Origin: Curtobacterium sp. Leaf261
GTDB taxonomy: Bacteria; Actinomycetota; Actinomycetes; Actinomycetales; Microbacteriaceae
Length of the DNA stretch: 64,000 bases
Assembly (NCBI RefSeq): GCF_001422205.1
Contig: NZ_LMMJ01000007.1
Span: 186,870 to 250,869, forward strand
Direction: 5' to 3'
Shown: one piece after another, positions 49,742-59,159 of the stretch
Numbering within the stretch: the stretch's first letter is position 1
Layout of the letters: every line of letters begins with the position of its first letter
Translations under genes and position numbers: made by a program
The notes under the pieces: generated by a model
The model's database searches: none
What the model was told of the DNA's origin: nothing
Seen by the model: only the letters and a program-made list of their open reading frames with translations

Positions 49742-50638
49742 ATGCGTTCGGCCGAGGTACCGCTCCACCGTTTCGATCCTGACCAGCCCAGGCCCGCCCG
49801 TTCGGCCGCGCGGCGGGTCCTTGCACGTGGAGTCGCGGTCGATCCCGCGCACTGGGAGTCACTCGACCGGCTCGGCCGCAGGCGGCTCGTCGTCCGGGCA
49901 CGCCTGGCGACGCTCCGAGCCCCGGGGGTGATCTCGCACGCATCGGCAGCCGCGCTCTGGGGACTCCCCGACTTCGACCCGGACGACGGCCGTCTCCATC
50001 TGACCGACCCGTACCGGACCCGGACCCACTCCGGCCCGGGCGTCGTCCGTCATGCCGCTCCGCTCCACGACGACGAGGTCGTCCACGTCGGACCGGCCAG
50101 GGTCACGACTGCGGTGCGCACCCTCGTCGACGTCATCCGCTCCGCGTCGTTCACACACGCGGTGATGGTGCTCGATCACTCGCTGGCGACGGGGCTCGTC
50201 GACCGCTCCGAGCTCGAGGCTGCGCTCGTCAGGCAGGGCCCGCGGGGAACAGCACGTGCGCTGCGAGCACTTGACTTCGCCGACCCGCGGTCTGAGTCGC
50301 CGGGTGAGTCGTTCAGCCGGGTCCGGTTCCGCGAGTTCCGTCTGCCGCCACCGGAGCTCCAGCACGAGTTCCACACCGATGCCGGTCGCTTCCGAGTCGA
50401 CTTCTGGTGGCCGCTCTCCGGGGTCATCGGTGAGTTCGACGGCCGCGTGATGTACGGGTCCGGGGACGCCGAGACACTCTGGCGGGAGAAGCAGCGCGAG
50501 GACGCACTCCGACGCATGCCCGAGGTGAACGGCTTCGTGCGGTGGGTGACGCGCGACCTGTACTCCCCGGGGCGGCTGGAGCGCCTCCTACTCGCCGTGA
50601 CAGCAAAACACCGCCCTTCCGACAAGACGCCGTCTTGA
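49742..50638 (+). CDS. DUF559-like protein with PD-(D/E)XK nuclease fold
   Basis: 298 residues from the ATG at 49742. The N-terminal two-thirds resembles the AbiEi/transcription-regulator-like region common in such actinobacterial proteins (GVISHASAAALWGLPDF). The C-terminus has the nuclease-like pattern FRVDFWWPLSGVIGEFDGRV, then WREKQREDALRR, where Asp, Glu and Lys could form the catalytic set. Role unknown; defence or mobile-element functions are often suggested. The final 12 codons run into the left arm of a hairpin and the stop lies in its loop. It stands alone between two palindromes. Confidence 0.72.
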   Translation: MRSAEVPLHRFDPDQPRPARSAARRVLARGVAVDPAHWESLDRLGRRRLVVRARLATLRAPGVISHASAAALWGLPDFDPDDGRLHLTDPYRTRTHSGPGVVRHAAPLHDDEVVHVGPARVTTAVRTLVDVIRSASFTHAVMVLDHSLATGLVDRSELEAALVRQGPRGTARALRALDFADPRSESPGESFSRVRFREFRLPPPELQHEFHTDAGRFRVDFWWPLSGVIGEFDGRVMYGSGDAETLWREKQREDALRRMPEVNGFVRWVTRDLYSPGRLERLLLAVTAKHRPSDKTPS

Positions 50639-50672
50639 GGGACGGCGCCTTGTGCGGAGAGCGGTGTTTTGC
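50603..50672. repeat. Nested hairpin, AAAACACC subfamily
   Basis: Outer arms GCAAAACACCGC / GCGGTGTTTTGC and inner arms ACAAGACGCCGTC / GACGGCGCCTTGT. It contains the stop codon of the DUF559-like gene and lies just before the stop of the convergent liv binding-protein gene. Confidence 0.9.
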
Positions 50673-50684
50673 GGAACGGACGGG

Positions 50685-52022
50685 CTACTTCGTCGAGCCC
50701 TGGATCGCCGACTGGTAGACCGGCTTGTTGTCCTCGTCGTACTTGTAGATGCCGATGTAGGCGCTCGACGGGTCGTTGTCCGAGTTGAACGGACCGATGC
50801 CGGACTTGCCGGTGTACTCGATCTTCGTCCCGGCGTCGACGAGCTTCTTGCACGCTGCGAACGTCTCGCACTTCGTGCCGCCGTCCGCACCGGAGACCTT
50901 GGCCATGTTGGCCTGGATCGTCGGAGCGTCGGTGCCCTTGCCCGCCTCGGCTGCGAGCGCGGTGAGGACCATCGCGTCGTAGGACTCGGCTGCGTACGAG
51001 TAGTCAGCGAGGTCCTTGCCCTCGTTGGTCTTGTACCAGTCGTTGAGCTGCGACTTGAACTCGTCCTTCGGGGACGCACCGGGGATCGTGCCCTGGCCGC
51101 CCTTCAGCGTGTTCGGGTCGAAGTCGCTCGAGTAGTCCGCCGTGTTGCCGTCGGACATGTACGTCTTGGACATGTCCCAGCCCTGCGAGACGAGCTCCGG
51201 GACGATCGACTTGGTCTCGTCGAAGGCGAGGATGACGATCGCGTCGGGCTTGGAGGCGATGGCCGCGGTCACCTCGGACGAGAACGTCGTCTGCCCGGGC
51301 GGGAACTCCTGGCCCTTGCCCTTGCCGCCGTACACGACCGAGCCGCCGGCCGAGTCGACCGCCTTCTCGATGGTGTTGCGGAGACCGGTGCCGTACGCGT
51401 CGTTGAAGACGAGGAAGGCGACCTTCGCGTTGCCGTCACCGGTGACGAGCTGGCCGAGCGCGGAGCCCTGCACCGTGTCCGGCGGAGCGGTCCGGTAGTA
51501 GTACGACGAGTAGCCCGAGAGGTCGGTCGCCGTGTTGGCCGGCGAGATCTCGATGGTGCAGTTGGCCGTGAGCTGGTCGACGACGTTGAGCGTCACCGAG
51601 GACGACTCGGCGCCGAGCACGACGGGGACCTTCGCGTTGATGAGCTTCGACGCCGCGGACGACGAGACGGTCATGTCCGTGCTGTCGCCGGAGTCCGTCG
51701 CGGTGGAGATCTTGACGTCCTTGCCGATCACACCGCCGGCGGCGTTGATGTCGCTGACCGCGAGGCCGGCGCCGGCGATGGCGGGCGGGCCGAGGTAGGC
51801 GAGGCTCCCGGTGAGCGGCAGCATCGTGCCGTACTCGAGTGCGTCCTGGCTCGGGCTCGACGGAGCCTTGCAGCTCGACGCCGGGTCCTTCTTGCCGGAG
51901 GCGGAGGACGCCTTGTCCGAAGCGCCGCCGCTGCCGCTTCCCCCTGTTGAGCAACCGGCGAGCAGGATGGCTGCTGCTCCCGCGATCGCGAGTGCCTTGG
52001 CGGCACTGCTGGTACGAATCAT
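50685..52022 (-). CDS. Branched-chain amino acid ABC transporter binding lipoprotein
   Basis: 445 residues. Signal peptide with lipobox LLAGC (Cys near residue 24), a Ser/Gly-rich linker, then a LivJ/LivK-type receptor domain (YGTMLPLTGSLAYLGPPAIAGAGLAVSDINAAGGVIG). Likely the receptor for the LivHMGF complex encoded at 43.5-47.7 kb, from which it is separated by guaB and the nuclease-like gene. It has its own promoter region with a site resembling the one upstream of livH. ATG start. Confidence 0.92.
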   Translation of the reverse strand: MIRTSSAAKALAIAGAAAILLAGCSTGGSGSGGASDKASSASGKKDPASSCKAPSSPSQDALEYGTMLPLTGSLAYLGPPAIAGAGLAVSDINAAGGVIGKDVKISTATDSGDSTDMTVSSSAASKLINAKVPVVLGAESSSVTLNVVDQLTANCTIEISPANTATDLSGYSSYYYRTAPPDTVQGSALGQLVTGDGNAKVAFLVFNDAYGTGLRNTIEKAVDSAGGSVVYGGKGKGQEFPPGQTTFSSEVTAAIASKPDAIVILAFDETKSIVPELVSQGWDMSKTYMSDGNTADYSSDFDPNTLKGGQGTIPGASPKDEFKSQLNDWYKTNEGKDLADYSYAAESYDAMVLTALAAEAGKGTDAPTIQANMAKVSGADGGTKCETFAACKKLVDAGTKIEYTGKSGIGPFNSDNDPSSAYIGIYKYDEDNKPVYQSAIQGSTK

Positions 52023-52138
52023 CCGTGGAACCCTTTCTCTGAGCAGATCCGCCGTCGCCTCGGGTGTCGAGCGGCCGTGAATCCACTGGGATGCGAGTAA
52101 ACGTAGGGTTCGAATGTTTCCGGCGCATGCCGAATTCG

Positions 52139-52153
52139 TGTGACACGTGTTTC
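52139..52153 (-). promoter_or_regulatory. Putative liv regulator site
   Basis: TGTGACACGTGTTTC lies about 115 bases upstream of the liv binding-protein gene and matches the site upstream of livH apart from a two-base gap and one change. Confidence 0.5.
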
Positions 52154-52237
52154 GTTGCGGAACCGTGACCGAACCTGAACAGACGTCAAGGCATCCGGAG
52201 CACGGTCAGGCTCGGCCCCGGTGGGGCGGCGCGGTAT

Positions 52238-52256
52238 CGGCCTGGAGGCACGGTGC
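52238..52256 (+). repeat. Dispersed motif, single copy
   Basis: CGGCCTGGAGGCACGGTGC lies 22 bases beyond the rarD stop, with no clear opposite arm. Confidence 0.75.
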
Positions 52257-52277
52257 GGGTCCGCCACACCGCCCGCG

Positions 52278-53249
52278 TCAGAGCACGGGTGCGACGACCC
52301 TCCGGCGCGCGGACCGACCGGCGACGAACGAGTCGACGGTGAGCAGCAGGAGCGCGATCCACACGATGCCGAAGCCGATCCAGCGCGACGCGGACATCGC
52401 TTCGTGCTGGACCAGGACCCCGACGACCAGCTGCAGGATCGGCGTCAGGTACTGCGTGAGCCCGAGGGTCGACAGGCTGAGGCGCCGGGCCGACGACGCG
52501 AAGAGCAGCAGCGGCACGGCGGTGGCCGGACCGGCGCCGATCATGATGAGCGTGTGCACCCAGCCCTCGGACGCGAAGGTGATGCCCCCGCCGACTCCCG
52601 TGAGTCCCATCACGACGAGTGCGCCGACCGCGACGGGTGTGAGCCAGAGCGTCTCGATCGTCAGCCCGCTCACGGCGTCGACCACTCCGCCGACGCGCTT
52701 CTTGACGAGCCCGTACAGGCCGAAGGAGAACGCCAGGGTCAGGGAGATCCACGGAATCTGCCCGTACCCGACCGCGATCACGACGACGGCCACGACGCTG
52801 ATCCCCACGGCCACCCACTGCGCGACGCGGAGTCGCTCGTGCAGCAGGAACACGCCGAGCGCGATGGTGACGAGCGGGTTGATGAAGTAGCCGAGCGCTG
52901 CCTCGACGGTGTGGCCGGTGGTCGTCGCGAGGACGTACACCGTCCAGTTCACGACGATGAAGGCTGCGGCGAGCGCCATCACGGCCATCACGCGTCGCTG
53001 TCGGAGGAGCGCACCCGTCCGTCGCCAGGACCGGAGCACCGAGAGGAGCACGGTGCAGAACCCGAGCGCGAAGACGATCCGCCACGCGACGATCTCGTAG
53101 GCGCCGGCCGGAGCCATGGCGATGAACAGCAGCGGGAGGACACCCCACAGCCCGTAGGCACCGATGGCCTGCGCGACGCCGACGCTCGCCTCGCTGCGGG
53201 GTGCGCGTGCGTCGCTCGGGGATGCGCTCGCGGGGCGCTCGTCGATCAC
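52278..53249 (-). CDS. rarD: EamA/RarD-family transporter
   Basis: 323 residues and about ten membrane helices in two EamA repeats. RarD features: QAIGAYGLWGVLPLLFIAM, AYEIVAWRIVFALGFC, FIVVNWTVYVLATTTGHTVEAALGYFINPLV, and PWISLTLAFSFGLYGLVKK. A drug/metabolite transporter; the substrate is unknown. The GTG at 53249 has TAGGAT 6 bases upstream and no ribosome-binding site, so the transcript is probably leaderless. Confidence 0.93.
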   Translation of the reverse strand: MIDERPASASPSDARAPRSEASVGVAQAIGAYGLWGVLPLLFIAMAPAGAYEIVAWRIVFALGFCTVLLSVLRSWRRTGALLRQRRVMAVMALAAAFIVVNWTVYVLATTTGHTVEAALGYFINPLVTIALGVFLLHERLRVAQWVAVGISVVAVVVIAVGYGQIPWISLTLAFSFGLYGLVKKRVGGVVDAVSGLTIETLWLTPVAVGALVVMGLTGVGGGITFASEGWVHTLIMIGAGPATAVPLLLFASSARRLSLSTLGLTQYLTPILQLVVGVLVQHEAMSASRWIGFGIVWIALLLLTVDSFVAGRSARRRVVAPVL

Positions 53250-53290
53250 GTGACGATCCTAGGGACCGCCACCGACCTGCCGGAGCGGAG

Positions 53291-53309
53291 CCGTGCCTCC
53301 AGTCCGGAC
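53291..53309 (-). repeat. Dispersed motif, single copy
   Basis: CCGTGCCTCCAGTCCGGAC lies between the rarD start and the groES terminator. Confidence 0.8.
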
Positions 53310-53312
53310 GCG

Positions 53313-53347
53313 CCGAAGGCCCGCAGGCTGAGCCTGCGGGCCTTCGG
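53313..53347 (-). terminator. Stem-loop terminator of groES
   Basis: CCGAAGGCCCGCAGGC pairs with GCCTGCGGGCCTTCGG around a TGA loop: a very stable stem beginning 12 bases after the groES stop. It shows that groES is a monocistronic transcript. Confidence 0.9.
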
Positions 53348-53358
53348 GAGGAAGCGTC

Positions 53359-53655
53359 CTAGCGGACGACGACCGCGAGAATGTCACGCGCGGAGAGGAC
53401 CAGGTAGTCCTCGCCGCCGTACTTGACCTCGGTGCCGCCGTACTTGGAGTAGATCACCTTGTCGCCGACGGCGACGTCGAGCGGGACGCGGTTGCCGTTG
53501 TCATCGATCCGACCGGGACCGACGGCGACGACCTCGCCCTCCTGGGGCTTCTCCTTCGCGGTGTCCGGGATGACGAGCCCGGAAGCAGTCGTCTGCTCCG
53601 CCTCGACCTGCTGGATCACGATGCGATCTTCGAGCGGCTTGATGCTGACAGCCAC
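53359..53655 (-). CDS. groES: Co-chaperonin GroES
   Basis: 98 residues from the GTG at 53655 (AGAGG upstream). Features: [46 protein letters not shown] (mobile loop and dome) and [30 protein letters not shown]. It caps GroEL, but no groEL lies downstream; a terminator and rarD follow. Expression should be heat-shock controlled through two CIRCE elements upstream. Confidence 0.97.
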   Translation of the reverse strand: MAVSIKPLEDRIVIQQVEAEQTTASGLVIPDTAKEKPQEGEVVAVGPGRIDDNGNRVPLDVAVGDKVIYSKYGGTEVKYGGEDYLVLSARDILAVVVR

Positions 53656-53694
53656 GGCTGACCTCTTCTTTCTCGGTGCTGATGAAAACCGGGG

Positions 53695-53768
53695 TTGGCA
53701 CTGCCCGGGGGCGAGTGCCAAGACCCAACTGTAGGGCGTCGCTGGCACTCGGTCAATCCGAGTGCCAG
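53695..53768 (-). promoter_or_regulatory. groES promoter with two CIRCE operators
   Basis: TTGGCACTG-N9-GAGTGCCAA (53695-53721) and CTGGCACTC-N9-GAGTGCCAG (53742-53768) match the CIRCE consensus TTAGCACTC-N9-GAGTGCTAA bound by HrcA. Between and across them lie -35 TTGACC (53751-53756) and -10 TACAGT (53728-53733) on the minus strand with 17-base spacing. The -35 falls inside the N9 of the upstream CIRCE, and the other CIRCE covers the start region. Confidence 0.93.
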
Positions 53769-53773
53769 CGGTT

Positions 53774-54775
53774 TCACACGGTCGGCGCGGCGTGTTCGCG
53801 GACGGCGTCGAGTCCGCCGTCCCCGAGGTCGACGGCGCCGTCGGCGGCGAGCCACGCGAGGGCGTCGGCGATGGCGCCGAGGGAGTCGAACCGCGGTTCG
53901 TACCCGAGGTCCTGCCGGGCCCGGTCGATGCTCATCGTGTGGCTCCGACTCGCGTGCTCGACGGTGGCGTCAGCATGCTCGACGGTCGTTCCTGCGCGGA
54001 ACTCCTCGAGCGACACGTCCTCGAGCACCGCCGACCGCCCGAACCACGACGCGACGCCCTCGGCGAGCCCGCGGAGCGTCATCGAGCGCGCGGCGACGAT
54101 GTTGTAGACCCGCCCGCGGACCACCGTCGGTCGCTCGACGGCCGCGGCGAACGCCTGCGCGACGTCGTCGGCGTGCACGTGGTTGAGGGTCGGGACGCCG
54201 AGGAACGGCACGGCGACCCGTTCCCCGGTCGCGAGCGCGTGCCAGACATCGAGGTCGAGGTTGCCGACGGGGTTGATCATCGGCCAGCCCGGCCCGGTGA
54301 TGTGCCCCGGGCGGAGGACCGTCGTCGCGAGCCCGTCCGGTCGGGCCGACTCGGCGAGGAGCAGGTCCTCGATGGCGGCCTTCTGCGTGCCGTAGTCCCC
54401 GACCGGGTTCCGCGGGTCGTCCTCGGTGGTCGGCACGACCGTCGAGGGCCCGTGCACCCAGATCGTGCCGCAGTGCGCGAGCAGCTCGACGCGACCGCGG
54501 AGTGCCTCGACGAGTGGAGCCGCCTGCTCCGGCGTGAAGCACGTCAGGTCCACGACGACGTCCGCCCCGAGGCCCGCGATCGCCGCGGGGAAGCCCTCCG
54601 GATCTGCCTCGCGGTCGAGCGACACCGGACGGACCTCCCGCCAGGCGGGGTCGTCGACGTACGGGGCGCGCAGCCCGCGGCTCACCCCGATGACGCTGTG
54701 CCCGGCGCGGACGAGCCGGGGCACGAGGAAGCTGCCGATGTGACCGGTCGATCCGATGACGACGATCGTGCTCAT
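53774..54775 (-). CDS. NAD-dependent epimerase/dehydratase (extended SDR)
   Basis: 333 residues. Rossmann motif [19 protein letters not shown] at the N-terminus, [21 protein letters not shown], and the catalytic YGTQKAAIE (YxxxK). Then [17 protein letters not shown] and a C-terminal domain with [20 protein letters not shown]. Most like atypical sugar-nucleotide epimerases/reductases; the substrate is unknown. The two CIRCE sites of groES begin 6 bases past its stop, so its 3' end abuts the heat-shock promoter. Confidence 0.88.
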   Translation of the reverse strand: MSTIVVIGSTGHIGSFLVPRLVRAGHSVIGVSRGLRAPYVDDPAWREVRPVSLDREADPEGFPAAIAGLGADVVVDLTCFTPEQAAPLVEALRGRVELLAHCGTIWVHGPSTVVPTTEDDPRNPVGDYGTQKAAIEDLLLAESARPDGLATTVLRPGHITGPGWPMINPVGNLDLDVWHALATGERVAVPFLGVPTLNHVHADDVAQAFAAAVERPTVVRGRVYNIVAARSMTLRGLAEGVASWFGRSAVLEDVSLEEFRAGTTVEHADATVEHASRSHTMSIDRARQDLGYEPRFDSLGAIADALAWLAADGAVDLGDGGLDAVREHAAPTV

Positions 54776-54856
54776 GCTGGACCCCTTCGTTGCGGTTCCG
54801 GGTCGATCGCCCGGCGGAGGTCACGGTAGACGCACCACGCCTGGGAGGATCGATCC

Positions 54857-56062
54857 ATGGAAGCCGCCGACCTCGCCCAGCTGCTCACGCCGGAGGGCAT
54901 GGCGCTCCTCGACGACACACCCGCCGTGATGAACGACGGTGACGTCCTCCGCACCGTGACGCGGCTCCGGGTGGCCGGGCACGACCCGCGGCTCGTCGCG
55001 ACCGTGCTCACCCAGGCGAGGCTCCGGCAGCGTGCAGTGGCCAAGTTCGGCGACTTCGCGAGCCGGATGCTCTTCACCGAGGCCGGGCTCGAGCAGGCGA
55101 CGCGACTGCAGGTCGCGGCGCAGCACGCCGGGCGCTTCCAACGCGCCGGGATCACCCGGGTCGCCGATCTCGGGTGCGGTATCGGCGGAGACGCGCTGGC
55201 GTTCGCGGCGCTCGACCTCGACGTCGTGGCCGTCGACCGCGACGAGGTGACCGCCGCGATCACGACGCACAACCTCGCGCCGTGGCCCAACGCCCTCGTC
55301 GAGCTCGGCGACGCCGGGGCGTTCGACCTGTCCCGCGTCGACGGTGTCTGGCTCGACCCCGCCCGTCGCACCGCCGGGCACTCGGACACCCGGCGCATGG
55401 CGGACCCGGACGACTGGTCGCCGTCACTCGACACGGTGTTCGCGACGGCGACGACCATGCCGACCGGGGTCAAGCTCGGCCCCGGCGTCGACCGCGACCT
55501 CATCCCGGACACCGCCGAGGCGCAGTGGACGAGCGTCGACCGCGAGGTCGTCGAGCTCGCCCTGTGGTTCGGCCCGCTCGCCCGGCCGGGGATCCGCCGG
55601 GCCGCGACGGTCATCGGAGCGCACGGGATCGCCGAGATGACCGGCGCGGAGGACGCGGAGGACGTCGAGGTCGGTCCGCTCGGCGACTACCTCCACGAGC
55701 CGGACGGTGCGGTGATCCGGGCGCGGCTCATCGGCGACCTCGCCAGGACGCTCGGCGGCCGGATGCTGTCCGACGGCATCGCGTACGTGACCGGCGACCG
55801 CGCCGTCTCGACGCCGTTCGCGCAGACGTTCCGGGTGCGGGAGGTCCTCCCGCTCGACCCGAAGCGGATCGGTGCGCGCCTCGCCGAGGACGGCGTCGGC
55901 CGGGTGGAGATCAAGAAGCGCGGCGTGGACGTCGACCCCGCGGAGTTCCGGAAGCGGTTGCGGCTGCGCGGCGGCAGCGCGTCCGCGACGCTGGTGCTGA
56001 CCAGACTGGAGGGACGACACACCGCGATCCTGTGCGATCGCGTGACCGAGACGGTCGGCTGA
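54857..56062 (+). CDS. Class I SAM-dependent methyltransferase, THUMP-like
   Basis: 401 residues. Central Rossmann methyltransferase with RVADLGCGIGGDALAFAAL (SAM site, about residues 103-121), VVAVDRDEVTAAI and VWLDPARRT. The C-terminal part (VLPLDPKRIGARLAEDGVGRVEIKKRG, RKRLRLRG) is a THUMP-like domain, often in RNA-modifying enzymes. GGAGG lies 8 bases upstream of the ATG. A dispersed-motif copy is in frame near the end (56003-56018, read RLEGR). Confidence 0.9.
   Translation: MEAADLAQLLTPEGMALLDDTPAVMNDGDVLRTVTRLRVAGHDPRLVATVLTQARLRQRAVAKFGDFASRMLFTEAGLEQATRLQVAAQHAGRFQRAGITRVADLGCGIGGDALAFAALDLDVVAVDRDEVTAAITTHNLAPWPNALVELGDAGAFDLSRVDGVWLDPARRTAGHSDTRRMADPDDWSPSLDTVFATATTMPTGVKLGPGVDRDLIPDTAEAQWTSVDREVVELALWFGPLARPGIRRAATVIGAHGIAEMTGAEDAEDVEVGPLGDYLHEPDGAVIRARLIGDLARTLGGRMLSDGIAYVTGDRAVSTPFAQTFRVREVLPLDPKRIGARLAEDGVGRVEIKKRGVDVDPAEFRKRLRLRGGSASATLVLTRLEGRHTAILCDRVTETVG
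56003..56018. repeat. Dispersed motif inside the methyltransferase CDS
   Basis: AGACTGGAGGGACGAC, read in frame as RLEGRH between two beta strands near the C-terminus. This copy is less exact and could be coincidental. Confidence 0.5.
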
Positions 56063-56100
56063 GCGCAGGCCCCGGCGCTGGGCCGGGATGCGGCGGGCGG

Positions 56101-56697
56101 TCAGGCCCGGAGGGCACCGATCGACGCGAGGGCGCCGTCGTAGTCGGAGTAGTCGGAGCTCGACCCGAACACGATGACGGCGACGATGATGAACACGACG
56201 TAGGCCACCAGGAACGCCGTGAAGATGTACCCGAGGATGAGGCCGGCGAGCGCGAGGCCGTGACCCTGCTCGTGGGTGCGCTTGATCTGGCGGAGCGCGA
56301 GGTGGCCCAGCACGATCGCCACGGGTGCGAAGACGAACGCCGCGACGAAACCGATGATCGCCAGGACGTTCCAGCGCGGTGCCTGCTGGAGGTAGCCGTA
56401 CCCGGGCTGGCCGTACTGCGGCTGGCCGTACTGGGCCTGGCCGTACTGCCCCTGCGGCTGCCCGTACTGACCCGGTGCTGATTGGCCGTACTGGCCCTGC
56501 GGCTGGCCGTACTGCCCCTGCGGCTGTCCGTACTGGCCCGGTGCTGACTGGTCGTACTGCCCCTGCGGCTGTCCGTACTGCGGCTGTCCGTACTGCGGCC
56601 GCTGGCCGTACTGGCCCTGCGGCTGCCCGTACTGCGGCTGCGCGTCCTGTGCGCGGTCGTCCGATGCCTGTCCGGCGTCGTCGTTGTGATCGGACAC
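56101..56697 (-). CDS. DUF4190 membrane protein with QYGQPQG repeats
   Basis: 198 residues from the GTG at 56697 (GGAGGGAG upstream). Residues about 20-105 are at least ten degenerate QYGQPQG / QYGQSAPG units, a Gln-Tyr-Gly-Pro low-complexity region encoded by near-identical DNA repeats (56390-56640). Two membrane helices of DUF4190 follow ([28 protein letters not shown] and [31 protein letters not shown]). The same QYGQP wording occurs in the BI-1/YccA-like protein. Function unknown. Confidence 0.88.
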   Translation of the reverse strand: MSDHNDDAGQASDDRAQDAQPQYGQPQGQYGQRPQYGQPQYGQPQGQYDQSAPGQYGQPQGQYGQPQGQYGQSAPGQYGQPQGQYGQAQYGQPQYGQPGYGYLQQAPRWNVLAIIGFVAAFVFAPVAIVLGHLALRQIKRTHEQGHGLALAGLILGYIFTAFLVAYVVFIIVAVIVFGSSSDYSDYDGALASIGALRA

Positions 56698-56775
56698 GGT
56701 GCTCCCTCCAGCGTGCGCCCGGGTCTGGGCACCCCTGAATCCTCCCACAGCGTCCGCGCATCGGGCGGCCCGCGA

Positions 56776-56810
56776 CCAGGGGCCAGGGGCCAGGGGCCAG
56801 GGGCCAGGGG
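56776..56810. repeat. CCAGGGG x5 tandem repeat
   Basis: Five perfect head-to-tail copies of a 7-mer between the DUF4190 gene start and the tsaD stop. No hairpin of the nested family is next to it. Confidence 0.92.
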
Positions 56811-56844
56811 CAGTGCCCGATGCCCAGGCCGCAGGCGAGCGGGA

Positions 56845-57900
56845 TCAGACCTGCACGGTCGTCACGGGCAGGGTCGAGTCCGCCGCGATCCCGAGGTCGC
56901 TCGGTGCGTGCCCCGCCGCGACGAGCTGCACGCCGATCGCCGCGATCATCGCGCCGTTGTCGGTGCAGAGGTCGAGCGGCGGGATCCGGAGTGCGATCCC
57001 CGCCTCCGCGCACCGCGACGTGGCGACCTCACGGAGCCGGGCATTCGCGACGACGCCCCCGCCGAGCAGCAGCCGGTCGACGCCGGTGTCCCGGCACGCG
57101 TTGATCGCCTTCGTGACGAGGACGTCGACCACAGCCTCGCGGAAACTCGCTGCGACGTCCGCCGTCGGCACGGGCTCGCCCTCGTCCTGCCGCCGTTCCA
57201 CCCAGCGGGCGACGGCGGTCTTCAGCCCGGAGAACGAGAAGTCGTACCGGTGCGCAGCCATGTCCTTCGGGAGCGTCAGACCCCGCGGGAACCGGATGGC
57301 CTTCGGGTCGCCGGACGCCGCGGCTCGGTCGATCTGCGGCCCGCCCGGGTACGGCAGCCCGAGCAGCCGAGCCACCTTGTCGAAGGCCTCCCCCGCGGCG
57401 TCGTCGATGGTCTCCCCGAGGAGCTCGACGTCGTCGACGAGGTCGCGGACGAGCAGCAGCGACGTGTGCCCGCCGGACACGAGCAGCGCGACCGTTGGGA
57501 GCTCGATGTCGCTGCCGTCGGCGCGGAGGACATCGGCCCCGACGTGCCCCACGAGGTGGTTCACCCCGTAGAGCGGCTTGCCGGTCGCCACGGCGAGCGC
57601 CTTGGCGGCTCCGACGCCGACCATGAGCGCGCCCGCGAGTCCTGGCCCCGCGGTCACCGCGACGGCGTCGAGGTCGTCGAGCGTCACGCCCGCCTGCTCG
57701 AGCGCGGCGGTGAGGGTCGGCGTCATGGCCTCGAGGTGCGCACGGGCGGCGACCTCCGGGACCACACCGCCGTACCGGGCGTGCTCGTCCATGCTCGACG
57801 CGATGACGTTCGCCAGCAGGGTCCGACCGCGGACGATCCCCACGCCCGTCTCGTCACAGCTCGTCTCGATCCCGAGGACCAGGGGTTCAGCGGCGCTCAT
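56845..57900 (-). CDS. tsaD: tRNA N6-threonylcarbamoyladenosine synthase subunit TsaD
   Basis: Transfers the threonylcarbamoyl group to A37 of ANN-decoding tRNAs. 351 residues. N-terminus [16 protein letters not shown]; metal-binding His pair in [51 protein letters not shown] and [12 protein letters not shown] (metal Asp). Last gene of the tsaB-rimI-tsaD operon, overlapping rimI by 4 bases. Confidence 0.98.
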   Translation of the reverse strand: MSAAEPLVLGIETSCDETGVGIVRGRTLLANVIASSMDEHARYGGVVPEVAARAHLEAMTPTLTAALEQAGVTLDDLDAVAVTAGPGLAGALMVGVGAAKALAVATGKPLYGVNHLVGHVGADVLRADGSDIELPTVALLVSGGHTSLLLVRDLVDDVELLGETIDDAAGEAFDKVARLLGLPYPGGPQIDRAAASGDPKAIRFPRGLTLPKDMAAHRYDFSFSGLKTAVARWVERRQDEGEPVPTADVAASFREAVVDVLVTKAINACRDTGVDRLLLGGGVVANARLREVATSRCAEAGIALRIPPLDLCTDNGAMIAAIGVQLVAAGHAPSDLGIAADSTLPVTTVQV

Positions 57901-58436
57901 GCCAGGTCTCCGTCGGCCGGACCGACGGCCTCGGAACCGACCGCACCCGTCCCTCCCGGCCGATGCGCCGCAGGCGCCGCAGGCGCCACGAACTGGACCC
58001 GCATCACCAGCGCGTCCACGTCGTCCGGCTGGTAGTAGCGGGGCCGGGTCGCGATGTGCTCGAAGCCGAACGCGCGGTACATCGCCTGCGCGACCGGGTT
58101 GTCCTCGCGGACCTCGAGGAACACGTCCGTGACGCCCCGCCGCCGGGCCTCGTCGAGCAGCTCGGTGAACAGCGCACGCCCGAGACCGGTGCCGCGGGCT
58201 GTCTCCGCGACCGCGATCGTCTGGACGTCGCCGTCGGTGCCACCCGTCAGCGACATGAGCCCGGCGTACCCGATGACCCGCCCGCTGTCCTCGGCGACGA
58301 CGTAGTACCCGTGCCGGGATCGCAGCTCGCCGGCCATCTGCGGCTCGCTCCAGGCGTCGGTCGGGAACGACGCCTGTTCCAGCGTCATGATCGCAGCGAG
58401 GTCGTCCAGCGTCGCGCGTCGGATCACCGGGCTCAT
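57897..58436 (-). CDS. rimI: Ribosomal protein S18-alanine N-acetyltransferase-like GNAT
   Basis: 179 residues; GNAT motifs [48 protein letters not shown] (acetyl-CoA loop) and [31 protein letters not shown] are characteristic of RimI. The usual neighbour of tsaB and tsaD. The last 30 residues are an added Ala/Pro/Gly tail that contains a degenerate dispersed motif (57944-57962). Confidence 0.95.
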   Translation of the reverse strand: MSPVIRRATLDDLAAIMTLEQASFPTDAWSEPQMAGELRSRHGYYVVAEDSGRVIGYAGLMSLTGGTDGDVQTIAVAETARGTGLGRALFTELLDEARRRGVTDVFLEVREDNPVAQAMYRAFGFEHIATRPRYYQPDDVDALVMRVQFVAPAAPAAHRPGGTGAVGSEAVGPADGDLA

Positions 58437-59101
58437 GCGCGGACCCGTTTCGGCACACCGGGCATCGTGACGTCGGGGTCGCGGAGGTACAGCGGCTCAT
58501 CGGACGCGAACGCTCCCCCGGTCGCGAGCAGTTCCGCCGCGACCAGTCCGAGCCGCCCGGCCGGGATCGTCGCCGCCGTGACACGGCGGTCGCCGGCCGC
58601 GCCGCCGAGCACGGCGTCCAGGTCGGCCGGTCTGGTGAGTCCGGGTCCGGCCGTGCGGACGGGGACGACGGACGGACGGGAGGAACGGCTGGCGTCCGCA
58701 TCGACGCCCGCGGTCGCGTAGGCGCTCCAGTACACCTCGCGGCGACGGGCGTCCGTCACGACGACGACCGGTCCGGGCCCGTCCGTGGCGAAGGTCTCGG
58801 CGGCGACGGCGTCGTGGCTGACGAGGGGCAGGAACGGAACGCCCCGCGCGACGGCGAACGTCCGACCGGCGACGATCCCGACCCGGAGGCCGGTGAACGG
58901 ACCGGGGCCCATGCCCGCGACCACCCCGGTCACACCCGCTGGGCCGATGCCGGCCTCGGCGAGGACCTCCGCGAGGAACGGGCCGATGACCTCGGCGTGC
59001 CGGCGGGAGTCGTCCGTGCTGCGCTCGGCGAGCACCGACCGGGTGTCGGGGTCCACGATCGCGACCGCGGTCCCGGCGGACGTGTCGATGGTCAGGAGCA
59101 C
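58433..59101 (-). CDS. tsaB: tRNA threonylcarbamoyladenosine biosynthesis protein TsaB
   Basis: 222 residues; actin-like fold partner of TsaD. N-terminus [17 protein letters not shown], then [21 protein letters not shown] and [17 protein letters not shown]. The GTG at 59101 has TACGAT 6 bases upstream and no ribosome-binding site: probably a leaderless start of the operon. An in-frame dispersed motif (58671-58690) encodes SRSSRPSV in a variable region near residue 138. Overlaps rimI by ATGA. Confidence 0.95.
   Translation of the reverse strand: MLLTIDTSAGTAVAIVDPDTRSVLAERSTDDSRRHAEVIGPFLAEVLAEAGIGPAGVTGVVAGMGPGPFTGLRVGIVAGRTFAVARGVPFLPLVSHDAVAAETFATDGPGPVVVVTDARRREVYWSAYATAGVDADASRSSRPSVVPVRTAGPGLTRPADLDAVLGGAAGDRRVTAATIPAGRLGLVAAELLATGGAFASDEPLYLRDPDVTMPGVPKRVRA
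58671..58690. repeat. Dispersed motif inside tsaB
   Basis: GACGGACGGGAGGAACGGCT, in frame, adding a short basic stretch (SRSSRPSV) in a part of TsaB that varies between species. Confidence 0.65.
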
Positions 59102-59159
59102 CGGTCCATCGTAGGCCGCCCGGACACACGTCCCGGAGCGCGACCGCCCGATCCGGATC

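Noticed and set aside
56390-56640. DNA repeats as a possible CRISPR or satellite array
   Set aside because: They are codon-level repeats encoding QYGQPQG units inside the DUF4190 gene.
57944-57962. Further dispersed-motif copy in rimI
   Set aside because: CACCCGTCCCTCCCGGCCG shares only the central bases and could be chance in a Pro/Gly-rich tail; not counted among the loci.
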